Part shown: one piece after another, positions 25,308-36,163 of the stretch
How the letters are laid out: the number at the start of each line of letters is the position of its first letter
Position numbering within the stretch: the first letter of the stretch is position 1
Origin: Kwoniella dejecticola CBS 10117
Taxonomy: Eukaryota > Basidiomycota > Tremellomycetes > Tremellales > Cryptococcaceae
Direction of reading: 5' to 3'
Assembly (NCBI RefSeq): GCF_000512565.2
Contig: NC_089305.1
Span: 248,001-312,000, forward strand
DNA length: 64,000 nucleotides
Made by a program: the position numbers and the translations under genes
The notes under the pieces: generated by a model
What the model was told of the DNA's origin: nothing
What the model saw: only the letters and a program-made list of their open reading frames with translations
Databases searched by the model: none

Positions 25308-27064
25308 TTAATACTTCTTCTCTAGATCCTCTAAATCCTTCAATAGCCCCGTACTCCTCTTCGCATCCAAGAACAGATCATTCAACTCCAGTATATCCTC
25401 AATATCCACACTTGACGTATTTCCCGTCTTAGTCTTGTTCAGGATATTACTTGGCGTAAGTAATTGAAGGACGAATCGCAGGGAAGTCTTTTCGCCTTGT
25501 TCCGAGAGATTCGTCAATGCCTGAGGAGTTATATTTATATTCTCGACTTTACACCTCAATTCCAGTATCTTGTAGATCTCTTCCTTGGTGTACAAAGACG
25601 TCTTGATGATCATACATCGATCCAAGAGGTCGATAGGTATACCGTGGGGCGATCGAATACCCTCGCCGTCGGTATCTGTGCCTCGAATCGTGCAGATCCC
25701 GCGGTTGGAGGCGAGGACGACGTATGGTGACATGGGCGATTCGAGTGCTCGGTTTAGATAGGTGAAACATTCCATGTCGAGCATGTGGACCTGTCGTAAC
25801 GGAACAGAAGGGAAACGAACACAGTCAGTAAACACGAAAGAACAATCATCAACATCAGATGAAGTTATTTTCCAGACTCACTTCGTCAATGAATAAAACC
25901 CCAGGAACCAGCTCGGCCACCCCTTGCTCGATATACTTATCCACCACCTTATTTATCTCTTTCCTCAATTTATCCGTCACTTCCGTCCTACCGCCCTTCA
26001 CCAGCTGACCCATGACCGACATGATATCCTGTCCTCCCTGCGGCTTCGCATTGGCCATATCCAGGTCGTTCAGCGTCACATCCTGTACCAGTTCCTTCCT
26101 CTTATGCACATCTCCTTTCGGTAGTGGCACGTACTCCTCTGCCTCTAAATCGTATTCACTAGCATACGTATCCGACCTCCCCACCCTCTTGACTGCGCCC
26201 GTGTTCGCCTCGATGTAGATGACGTCCCCGACAACGACGCGTTCTTTCTGGATAGCCTCGTACACCGATGGATCCAGTCGGAGCTGTTTGGTCCCCTTGA
26301 CGGTTTTCAGACCGACGATAACGTGCGAGATGGTCTTGCCGTACCCTGACAGAGGATTTTCGGCCTCGGAGGGCGTGAGCTCGGTGACTTCTCCTTCGTA
26401 CACTTCTTTGGTCTCTTTGATGCGGAGGCCTGATAATTTGAGAACAAACGGTATCAGCAAACAACTCACATATCGTAATACAGAATAATGACAATACAAG
26501 GAATGCGGGCGACTTCGTATGGCTTGACTGGGTTCTACTCACCTATAGCACGCCTGAAACAACTGCCCAGCACTTCAGTCTTCTTAACTTCTCCCGAATA
26601 CACTTCTGAGCCAACCATAGCGCAGAACGGCACTTTCGAGCCCAACTCCTGACTCAGAGCTAAGGCTAGGGCGGTCTGTGCACGAGGGACATACGGCAAA
26701 GTCAAGCAGTTTGTCAGATTTGATTCGATTTTGAGATTGGCATAGTCATGTTCACAGGATAGAAGTTTCATGGTCGACTCACTTTACCCGTTCCAGGTGG
26801 TCCGACCAATAACAAAGGTCTTCCCGAATATTTACCCAATTTCAACAGACTCAAATGCAGACCCAGCGCTTCTCTCGCCATATTCTGCCCGATAAACCCC
26901 TGGGAGACATCCATAGCTGTCCCATCGTCTGCTAAGCCCAGTCCCTTGATATGGCTGTGCGTGGCGATCCTGCTTTCTCGTAAGGTCGACGGCGGAGGAG
27001 GCTGGGTGATTATTCCGCCGTTGTTCGCTTGCGGAGCGGAGGACGAGGAAGCTGCGGCGGACAT
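25308..27064 (-). CDS. RVB1: RuvB-like AAA+ ATPase 1 (pontin)
   Basis: Partner of RVB2 in the hexameric/dodecameric ring that serves INO80, SWR1, NuA4 and R2TP. Four exons join in frame to 481 residues: 26783-27064, 26543-26675, 25882-26429 and 25308-25790. After a short Ser/Ala/Pro-rich N-terminus comes THSHIKGLGL, then Walker A GPPGTGKT (split by intron 1), MVGSEVYSGEVKKTEVL (the Rvb1-type form rather than Rvb2), the domain II block LRIKETKEVYEGEV, PLPKGDVHKRK, PQGGQDIMSVMGQL, Walker B VLFIDEVHML, sensor ASNRG, and GIPIDLLDR with the arginine finger. I chose the ATG at 27064 over a longer non-ATG opening. It diverges from bL34m over about 570 bases. Confidence 0.95.
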
Positions 27065-27636
27065 TGTGTCTCTCTTTGCGCTTCTTGATTTCTGCGAAGC
27101 AATTATGTCTCGGAGCGTGGAATTCAACGTCTATCTTGAGCGAATGGGTTGATTAAGAAGGAGGAAAGGTGTTCTTGTTCGAATAAAGATGTCTTACAAC
27201 TCAAGCGACAGCGCGTCACTCATTATTTTCCAGGTTATTTTAAGTATTTTGTCCCAAAATGTATTATGCGTCTTCCCACGACAATTCGGTGCGATTGCGA
27301 TTGCATTGCTTGTGCTGAATTTATAGACCTCGTCTTATCTCCATGATATCGTTCTCATACACTGGCCTAGACCAAATATCAATATAATAAACTACTCTTT
27401 ACCCGTAATCTGCCCAAGAAGAACACCAGGACGAAGAAGCTATCTTGCAGCTTCACCAAATACTCGATATAATCGATCTCAATCGTTCGAAGCCATTACA
27501 AATACAACCACACACACGTGAAGCACCACTTTCCCCAGCGGGACGACAATCCTGCCTGACTACTTGAGCTAGCAAGGCGAAATCAACAGCTCCGCATAAT
27601 TTGACAGGAAGATCATACAACAAGTCACACACCACA
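27065..27636. other. Divergent promoter between RVB1 and bL34m
   Basis: About 570 bases between two divergent housekeeping starts. No separate gene is visible. The right half is rich in C and A, which fits the leader of bL34m. Confidence 0.45.
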
Positions 27637-28197
27637 ATGCCTAGACTCCCACGAGCCCTGTTCCCCATCCTCCCTCCACCTCCCAGCTTAAATACGGCCG
27701 CAAGCCTCAACGTCAAACCGAAATTCTCCCTAAATTCCACATTACGATTCAACCCCTTGAACCCCTCCACATCATTCTCATCCGCCTTCTCCGTCGCTCC
27801 CTTTTCAGCATCAGCATCAGCATCAACGTCAACGTATAAATCATCCCTATCATACCTTTTCGGCGATTCCCATTCCCAATCCGATTCCTCTATCTCGCAA
27901 GCTAGCCAAAGTGGATCATACAGAAATATCCACTCAACAGCAAGAACCACCATACTCACTCACACGGCTTCATCCCCTTTCTCCAATTTCTCTCCACTGC
28001 AAAGTATAGTCCAGCCTTACTCCCGTCGAAGTGCCCTTGGAAGTCTGAGGTTCATAGCTATGGGTACATTCTATCAACCTTCTCAAAGAAAACGAAAGAA
28101 TAAACATGGCTTCCTGGCTCGTTTGCGAGGTGGGAAGAACGGTAGGAAGATGTTAGCTAGAAGATTATTGAAGGGAAGGAAGAATATGTCTCATTAA
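27637..28197 (+). CDS. Mitochondrial large-subunit ribosomal protein bL34m
   Basis: Intronless, 186 residues. The last 44 residues are a full bL34 protein: TFYQPSQRKRKNKHGFLAR, then LRGGKNGRKMLARRLLKGRK and a short basic end. bL34 sits in the mitoribosomal large subunit near the exit region. The first 140 residues are Ser/Ala/Thr/Pro-rich with few acids and serve as a long presequence, including a hexamer-coded Ser-Ala-Ser tract (about 27804-27835). I chose the ATG at 27637, preceded by ACCACA, over an in-frame ATG 36 bases upstream. bL34m proteins often have long targeting parts, but this one is mostly low-complexity. Confidence 0.9.
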   Translation: MPRLPRALFPILPPPPSLNTAASLNVKPKFSLNSTLRFNPLNPSTSFSSAFSVAPFSASASASTSTYKSSLSYLFGDSHSQSDSSISQASQSGSYRNIHSTARTTILTHTASSPFSNFSPLQSIVQPYSRRSALGSLRFIAMGTFYQPSQRKRKNKHGFLARLRGGKNGRKMLARRLLKGRKNMSH

Positions 28198-28799
28198 TCC
28201 AATAAACCCGTACATAAGTTTGATGAGAATCGATCAAAATAGCGGATCGATCAGATGATGGATGTTGGTCGTTGGTTGTTGGTTAAAAATCAAGGCATAA
28301 ATAGTCAGGAGAACAGAGCTAGATCGGGTAGATGTTAGAATAGTCGCAACGAAGGTGAATATGAGAGACGGAGAAGGCGAAGACTGTAGATCATGATTAT
28401 CTTGATATCATCCTGACGAGACGTATATACCTTATAGAATTATATATAGATGGGCGATCACTCGTAATGATTTTTTTCCTGGCTTATGTATAATACAAAA
28501 TCCCATCATATGCATAGACACTATTCCATCTTTCATAGAACAGGTACCAATGACCATATAGACACATGGACCAATCATACGATACATAATACACAATACA
28601 CAATACACAATTGAGATTGGCTCAAAGCTGAGGAAAAAGTCGACTGGGGATCGTACGAAGGCGTAAAATTGGGTTGTGGTTGTGCCAGCACGCGGGATTT
28701 AAAAGCTGATTACATAGATCTATGTGCGACGTGAGATGATATGATACATTTTTCTGAGAACACCCGATCCATTGTCGATTGCTGATTGCGGATTGCGGA
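28198..28799. other. Convergent spacer with no gene
   Basis: About 600 bases between the 3' ends of bL34m (+) and the GBD/FH3 gene (-). It is AT-rich with a run of atacacaatacacaatacac near 28587-28608 and has no protein-like frame. Confidence 0.5.
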
Positions 28800-31543
28800 T
28801 TACCTAGCAACTCCCCCAGGCATGGGTAACCATTCTCTACCTTGTAACGGGGGACTATCGAATCGCCTCACTTCCCCAGGGGGCGGTCCGACCATTTTAC
28901 CTATCAGATAAGGTAATTTACCGTTCGGGCAAATGTCTTTCAGCAGAGCTACGTATCGAGCTAATTCCAGGTGGAGCGTAGGATAATACGTCGTAGATGC
29001 TTTACGGAGGGTCTGTAAGAGCGTATTTTTACGGCGTGTCAGCTAAACAACCATTCTAACGAGAGGGGCAGTCGCCACGAATGAGAGTCAAGAGTACGCA
29101 CCACTAATATCCTATCCATACCTGAGCTCATGAGGTCTTCGTGCAATTTTAAAGCCTCTTCTTTGTCTTGTATTGCTTGGAATTTACAAAGAGCGTTCAA
29201 AAGCTTGAAATGCATTGTCTAAACGATTTTTGCAAGTAGGTCAGTGGCGGTCCTCTATTCCCGAATGCGCATGAGTGAGTAGCTGAAGCCAAGCCACTCA
29301 CCACATAGTTCATAGCTTCAAACTCGACTCCTCCGGTAGCACCGCCAGGAGCGACGGGTTTCTCCACCAAATTCTCGTCGACTTCACTCAGATCCCAAAG
29401 GGTGTTCGAGGCGTGACACATTATCCTGCAGGTCAATCGCCATCAGTGTCAGTCACGAATTGCTGTCTTCACGTAATGAACGAGACGATTTGAAAAGCCG
29501 AAACGCCAACAGGAACTCACCAGAAATAGTCTCTGCAAATATCACTCAACTCCCCAACCCAAGCTTTGAACACCCTCGGCCGATGAGCTTTCGTGACGAA
29601 CTCGTGATGATCTTTCGTAGGATCAGGTAAATCAGGTATCAATAACCCCTTGACCTCTGAGACTATATCCATGCCAGCGCTCTTCATTTGGACTTGAGAG
29701 GCGGTCTTCTCGTCAAATCGAACAGAGTTCGGCTGGTTTCCAACCTGGATAGAGCTTTGCCTCTTGGGTGTGGCGACTGAAGCAGTAGGTATGGTGGGCG
29801 GGAACAGATCAAAGAGGAATATCCAGAGTTCGATGATAATTTGCCTTGAAGCTAGATCACCCGGCTTCTTCTCTGAGAACAACAAGTTCGACAACGAAGG
29901 GAATGGGTTCGGGAATTGCGATCTGAGAGCTGCTTTGCCGATCTGCAAGAATCAATCCCATCAGCTGTCCACCCACTTCAGTCAGTCAACGAGGACCGAT
30001 TAGCTCACCTCGGAAGTGGATAATGCTTTTACACATCTCAACAACTCGTATAGCATCTGATCATCGTGTTGTTCCTCCCTTCCCCAGAAATCAGCTTGGC
30101 TCAGCAGCGGTAGTGGACGAGCTGTGGCTGACTCACCTCCATTCAATATCCAGAAGATCCTTGAGTCTATCCAGGATCAGTTCATACCCCCTCATCTCGA
30201 TGAACTGCCCCACCCAAGCGGTGTTTTCGTGACGCAACAGCATTCGCAACTTTTTGGCTTTTCCCACATCCATACCCAAATCTGTTCCTTTGTGGGCGCT
30301 GAGCCATTGTATGAAGCTATCAGGTTGTTCCCCAATAGCTATCCCCAGACCTTTTCCCGAGTGCTTACCGAGCGAGTTGACGCTGCTGTTGGAGTTTGAA
30401 GGGGTGAAAAGCGATGACAAGGGTCTGCTCGAAGACGCGACTGGTGATCTGACGGAACGTGGTATGTCCATTGACTGCCCTCTCATACTTCCATAGCCTA
30501 ACGGAGGGGACATCATACCGCTATTACTGGAATTGGAGTCTGGTGAAGCAACAATGACGAAACCTTCTCCGCCCACATCGTATGTCTTGCCGACCTGAGG
30601 TGAGGAGCCTGGGGATGAGACTTCGTTGGATGATTTAGCTTTGCGCAGTAAAGGCGTGGACAGCTTCTTCTTCATCTTAGGGGTCTCTTGTGGTGTGCCG
30701 GGAGTGGGTAAGCCCAAGGAGGACAGGATTGTAGGATTGGAGTTGAGGGTGGAAAGGAGGATGGAGGATTTTACGTCAGGCGAAACGGTGGCGAATTTCT
30801 GGCGGACAGTGACGGGCACTTGAAGCGAGTTCTACAGCAAGGCGAAGGCATAGTGAACCAAGCGATCAGTAGATGTACATAATGACAGAAGAGAAATTCA
30901 TGCTTACTAGTAAATGTTCAAATTGCATTTCGACGTCAGATTTAGATTCTCTCAACTGCGGTCGAGTGCTGTCTGATACCATGCCTGGATGAGGGGGCGT
31001 TTGTTGTTCTTTCGATGAAAGAGCCTTTTGGTGGCCCCATGCTAGGTTGGCACTGGGTTGTCTGGGCGGAGCCATGTGTCCAGGTCGGATATTCGTCCTG
31101 GATGTCTCTTTCAAGGAGGAATCGTTGTAGCCAGATGCTGAGCCCGAAGATTGCGATGTACGCGGGAGCGGTCGGGCAGAAATGGAGGCATGATTTGATT
31201 TAGGTGCTGGTGGTCCTCTTGCTTGTTGCGGTACTCGAGCATCAGTCGGGGAAGCTTTATACTGTGATTGGGGGTTTGGCATTGATGCTCTATGATGATT
31301 GCTTTGAGCCTGCATGCGTGCATGAGCATGAGCGGGAGAAGATGACGGCGAGGGGTTCGATGGACGAGCTTGAGGTTGGGGGAACTGATGCAGAATTGCT
31401 TTTGCTTGCTCGGCTCTGACGGGCATACCGGGATTCACCACTGGAGGGGGTCTCGAGCCAGAGGGACGACGCTGTTGCGGCTGCGGTTGAGGTTGAGGCT
31501 GGGGCCGACTCCGAGCTGGAGAAGGGGCATGTATGGACGACAT
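28800..31543 (-). CDS. GBD/FH3 domain protein without FH1-FH2 (formin-regulatory-like Rho effector)
   Basis: Seven exons join in frame to 758 residues: 30908-31543, 30137-30831, 30009-30078, 29521-29942, 29302-29425, 29102-29218 and 28800-29012. Residues 1-200 are disordered and Pro/Gln/Ser-rich. An armadillo-type GBD/FH3 fold begins at DVEMQFEHLLNSLQVPVTVR and continues with FIQWLSAHKG, NTAWVGQFIEMRGYELILD, MLYELLRCVKAL, WDLSEVDEN and YVALLKDICP. These are hallmarks of the Rho-GTPase-binding and FH3 part of diaphanous formins. A Ser-rich insertion of about 150 residues splits the GBD. The protein stops after GREWLPMPGGVAR with no proline-rich FH1, no actin-nucleating FH2 and no DAD. S. pombe is reported to have a related stand-alone protein (Rid1), which I cite from memory. 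Likely role: cortical Rho/Cdc42 effector or formin modulator. Confidence 0.8.
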
Positions 31544-31926
31544 CGTGCAGCTTCTCTCAATACTTCGAGTAGTCTCTCGGAGGTGTAGAGTCCAGATTGA
31601 TCAAGTGAGACAAGGCAATACGGCGATGATGATAGTAAGTTGAATGATGTCGGTTGTAGAGGTGGCTTTCAACTTGTTGACAAATCACACACACCCTACG
31701 CTTCGACCCGATCAACCACGTGGTAAAAGCAAATAACAAAGGCAAAGACAGTCGCCTGCAAACGCCACACTCGGTCAATTTCACATATCTCCGCCCTTGC
31801 CACTGTCCTGCTCTTCCCCTTGTTGCCTGCTTTCTCTGTTGATGAGCTGGGAGACATTTCAGCTTGACATACATAACAGTCTTGTTGAGTGATCATTTGC
31901 GTGCATAGGTCATCCCGCTGCTCAAG
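31544..31926. other. Divergent promoter between the GBD/FH3 gene and SF3A1
   Basis: About 380 bases separating two divergent starts. I see no gene and no distinct motif. Confidence 0.4.
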
Positions 31927-34395
31927 ATGTCAGCCCTCAACCTTCCCAAACCCGTCAATACGTACGCAGGGGAAGATGAGCTACGACAACAGCCTAATGG
32001 AGCCGCCTCGAACGGCAATGGAACACCGGTAGTCGAGGAGGATGATGGTGACATGGAAGAAGACCGACCGGCTCGGGCGAGTGATAAGCTCAAAGTAGGA
32101 ATTATCTATCCCCCAAGGGAGATCAGGAGTGAGTACATATTTGCACCAATGAATCCGAGCGGGTTTTGTGACCTGAGGCAGAGCTAACCCATTGTTGCGC
32201 TTAGACATCGTCGACAAAACCGCAAATCACATTTCCAAATCGCCTACACCCTTACTGCTAGAGGAGAAAATCAGAGAACATCAGAAAGCTGATCCGAAAT
32301 TCGCATTCTTGAATGATGCTGATCCGTATCACCAATACTACCGATACATGCTCGCGAAAGTGAAAGAAGATGCGGACGATGCTGCTGCCGGACTTTCAAC
32401 CTCTACACCAGTTCCCGAGGATCAGAAAGTCAAGAAAGAAGAGGTGATCAACGCATATGAGCCAAAACCTTGGGAGTTTCTAGTAGACTTACCGGGAGTC
32501 ACAGCGATGGATCTAGATATTCTTCGATTGACAGCTTTATTCCACGCGCGAAGAGGCCGATCTTTCTTGTCTTCCCTCTCCGTCAAGGAGGGGCGAAATT
32601 ACCAATTCGATTTCCTTAGACCAACGCACTCCTTGTACGGATATTATAATAGGATGGTCGAGTCTTACCAGAAGGTCATGCAGCCTCCCCCGGGTCTGAT
32701 CGAGGGTTTAGTGAAGGGTTCGAAGGATGAGGAGATCAAGTGGAAGACGCTTGAAGAAGCGAAAAACAGAGCAGAGTGGGAGAAAGGACGAAGGAAGAGA
32801 GAAGATGCTCGAGCCAAAGAAGAAGAAGAGGAGAACAAAGCATTCGCCGCGATAGATTGGCAAGATTTCGTTACTGTTGAAACTATCGAGTTTACCCAGA
32901 ATGATGAACAGCTAGAATTACCGCCTCCGACGTCCATCGATAAATTACGTACGATGAGTATGGCCGAGAAGCGGATGGCTGCTATGGTCATGGAAGAGAC
33001 CGGAGCTGGACCCACCGCAGAGACAACATTCCAAAACGGTAATGGTGCTGCCAATGATGATGAGATGGAGATAGAGGAGGATGATGACGAGGAGGAAGAG
33101 GTCAGATTACAGCGTATCAAGGCTGAGCAAGAACAAGCTCGAGCTCGAGAAGTGCAGAGAGCCGCCATGGAGCAACGAGGTATGAAGATCAGGAAGGACT
33201 ACGTACCGAAAGGTATCCAAAGAGGAGGTCAAGTCGCAACTGCGAAGTGTCCAAATTGTGGTCAATCTATACCGGAGAACGAACTTTCAGAACATATGCG
33301 AATCGAATTACTGGATCCGAAATGGAAGGAGCAAAAGAAGAACCTGGAAATGCGAAGAGCGCAAGCTCAACAGCTTCAACAAGGTGCAGACGTTGTCGCT
33401 TCCCTGAAGAACCTTGCGAACGCACGTACGGATCTGTTCGGAGACGATTTGGACGAGGCGCAACGAAAAGCGAGAGACGAGGAGGAGAAGCAAAAGAGGA
33501 GGGAAAGGGAGAAGATCATTTGGGATGGTCATACGGCCTCAGCAGCGAAGACCACGGAAACTTTCCAAAGTGCCTATCGGGTGGAGGATCAGATCAAGAG
33601 CATTCACGAGAGGATCGGTCTTGGGTGAGTCTCACTCCTTGATCGTGTTTTGAGGGATATATGCTAATACAATTTTTTGTTTATAGAGAAGCACCTGCCA
33701 ACGCAGCTGGACCTCAGATCGGACCTGGTGTACCTGGCCAACCACAATCTATACCTACTCCACTTGCTGCTGGCTTACCGACTCCTGGAGGCGGTACAGC
33801 TTACGCCGGAGCCACCATCTCCGCTGAACCCACCGGTCCATCTACAAAAGAATACATCTCTACACCATATGATCCATCTTTCTCGCCTGCTCCTCCACCC
33901 ACATCCGCAAATACACCTTCCGCGCCCTCCATCCACCCCTCCCGAATGGCAGCTATCGCCGCTGCTGGCGCTGGATCTTCTTCACCTGTAGCAGGCCAAG
34001 TACGGCCATACGAAGAAGATAATTCTTCTTCCGGAGGGGACAAACCGGTATTCAAAAGACCGAAGATTGAGAAATTACCGTATGGTCAATTATACACTGA
34101 AGCTGATTGGACCCAATTACACCCTGATCCAATAACCATTTCGATCCAATTACCGAACATGCCTGAAAAGCCCGAGTACAAGTTGAATGGCTCAGTGATT
34201 TCTATAACGGATTTACCTGTGACGACGCTATTCTCGACGATCAGAGAAAGGATCAAGAGGATAGTGGATGCAGATCTACCGATCTCGCGTATGCGATTGG
34301 ATTATGGGCCGAAGGTCATGAACAATGCGAGCACGCTGGCATCGGTTAATCTGGACGAAGGGGATATATTGAATTTGGTCCTGAAGAAGAAATAG
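31927..34395 (+). CDS. PRP21: Splicing factor 3A subunit 1 (SF3A1/Prp21, U2 snRNP)
   Basis: Component of the SF3a complex that helps U2 snRNP engage the branch site. Three exons join in frame to 776 residues: 31927-32128, 32205-33624 and 33687-34395. It starts with KVGIIYPPREIR and the first SURP module (IVDKTANHISKSP, PKFAFLNDADPYHQYYRYML), then the second SURP (MDLDILRLTALFHARRGRSFL, FDFLRPTHSLYGYYNRMVE). The middle is acidic and coiled (KLRTMSMAEKRMAAM, RIKAEQEQARAREVQ), and CPNCGQSIPENELSEHM is a small zinc-finger-like block. A Pro/Ser-rich linker precedes the C-terminal ubiquitin-like domain (about residues 690-776, ending LVLKKK), as in animal SF3A1. Yeast Prp21 lacks this ubiquitin-like part, so the gene is metazoan-like in layout. 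Confidence 0.94.
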
Positions 34396-34655
34396 TATCA
34401 TACTCGTATTGTGTAAAGTCGCCCTCAGTATGTTGGCATTGTATCAGTATCGATAGACATGCATTATTTGCGTCTGTATCTGACCATGCGAATGCATTCA
34501 CTTCAAGCATATGATCAAGTACAGTACGCTGATTCGCCTCTCCTTTGTATCTTACCTATACTGCTCAGACTACGTGTGTCTACCTGAACACCCTACGGCA
34601 CATCTTTGATGATAGGACAAACGCCTGACTCAGACTCGGTATGCCCGGGCGCTCA

Positions 34656-35246
34656 TCATGTGAGATTTGGCAGGGGGAAGCCCATCCTCGAGGCCATATC
34701 AGTCATGGCGCCTTGTCGACTGAACCAGCTGGCGTACTGCCCTCTTGCCCAGTGATTATGATCACGAGCCAAGCGTCCGAGAAAAGCCCACATCTCGGGG
34801 TCCTTAGTGATCGCTTTTTCAGCATCGACAAGTCTACGTAATTGTCTGACACAGTCTTCCGACGTGACACGCTCCTCTGCATGCTCGTTCCTAGATGAAG
34901 CGTGCGGATCAAATATTGGCATTTCGTCGCGGATCTCTCTAAGTCGACTCAATTCTTGAAAAGCTTCATTAGCGTTTTGGAGTTTCGCATAATAGCTGAA
35001 CTCCGTTCGTAAGCGGGTTATATGCTCATATAGGGCATCGAATCGGGTACGCAACGCCCTAGTATCGGCAAGCGACTCGACTCGAGGGAGCAATGTATCG
35101 AACTCATCTCTTGATGTTTCGACCCACGTGTCAGGTGGCTCGGTGGGAGCGGATGACCAGAGACTCCTCTCGAAAGTTCGTATGGTTTCTGCGGTGGTGT
35201 TCAGATGTAGAGTGATCTGATCGTGAGCAGACAGTTGAGGAGTCAT
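34656..35246 (-). CDS. Hypothetical helical protein, intronless
   Basis: An uninterrupted frame of 196 residues from a normal ATG. I do not recognise a family. Composition is charged and helix-forming, with likely coiled-coil stretches (RALRTRFDALYEHITRLRTE, ANEAFQELSRLREIRDEM) and a C-terminal block with aromatic residues (HNHWARGQYASWF). There is no signal peptide or membrane segment. The lack of introns is unusual beside neighbours with three to nine exons; only bL34m and the gene at 62967-63773 share it. It may be lineage-specific or young. Coding potential is good from length and composition, but function cannot be assigned. Confidence 0.6.
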   Translation of the reverse strand: MTPQLSAHDQITLHLNTTAETIRTFERSLWSSAPTEPPDTWVETSRDEFDTLLPRVESLADTRALRTRFDALYEHITRLRTEFSYYAKLQNANEAFQELSRLREIRDEMPIFDPHASSRNEHAEERVTSEDCVRQLRRLVDAEKAITKDPEMWAFLGRLARDHNHWARGQYASWFSRQGAMTDMASRMGFPLPNLT

Positions 35247-36163
35247 TCTGCAACGCTTTCGTCAAAAACGATCGGTTCGGACGAGAAGAGACAGAGGGGA
35301 ATATCAAACTCGACTTGACTGACAAACATTCGCAGTCCGTAATTGAGACGGTGCACAATGCCAAACAGGACACAATGTATGTTCTTTTCTTCCTTTCAGG
35401 CGTTCTGAGGTTGAATATTGAACAAAGGTGTGAGCCTTTAGTAGTTGTGCATGCGTTGTGACGCTCGAGAACTGGCTCAAGCTCTGACAGCTACTTTGAC
35501 AGATCGTTGTTGCCGAGTTCGGACTTGAAATTAGGATCAGTACGAGCAAAGGCTAAACTCACGGAGAAACGAAACAGACGAGAAGACAAGGTGTAAGTCA
35601 CTCCAAGCATAAAACCTTCAAAAGTGGCTGCCACGAGTCATGGATTTTGACATAAGGGTAAGTTGAGGGAGAGATGCGGAGACTCCAGATCGACGTCACA
35701 GATTTAAGCCGCAGCAAATGTAGTTGTAGATGTAGTATGACGCTGTGCCGGGGTAACGGTTGCTGATCTCCCTGATGCTATTTTGGAGCAAGCAGTGAAG
35801 TGGTAATCATGTATGTTTTTGACGTCAGAGCGTAAAGAGGGAACATGCTGAGTATGCACATGACCCTTCCATATGCACAGAAGATTCTGTCTGTGCGGTG
35901 ATTGCTATAGTGACGCTGGCATGAGCAATAGCGTCATAACCTCTTGTGCCTTGGAACTACCCAAGGTCACCTGTGTTTTCGTCATTATTCCATCGCATCA
36001 TGCGGTATCACGTCATTCGTTGAGACGCAAAGGCATTCCCCGTCAGCACCATATGTATCACCTTGCTTCCCCAGTAGGATATATATAGCGATCCCAAACC
36101 TCCTTCACGAACATCTTTTCCATTCCTGAAGATTGAAAACAGAGAAGTAAACAAACAACAACA
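35247..36163. other. Divergent promoter region of the dehydrin-like gene
   Basis: About 900 bases between the hypothetical gene (-) and the dehydrin-like gene (+). It contains no credible gene. A TATA element lies at 36080-36087 and an A/C-rich leader precedes the start codon. Confidence 0.45.
36080..36087 (+). promoter_or_regulatory. TATA box of the dehydrin-like gene
   Basis: A TATATATA run 77 bases upstream of the start codon, followed by a leader ending in a CAA-rich stretch. A strong TATA box suits a highly inducible stress gene; this role is inferred. Confidence 0.5.

Noticed and set aside
27065..27127. N-terminal extension of RVB1 from a non-ATG codon at 27127
   Set aside because: The first ATG in frame is at 27064 and family members need no such extension.
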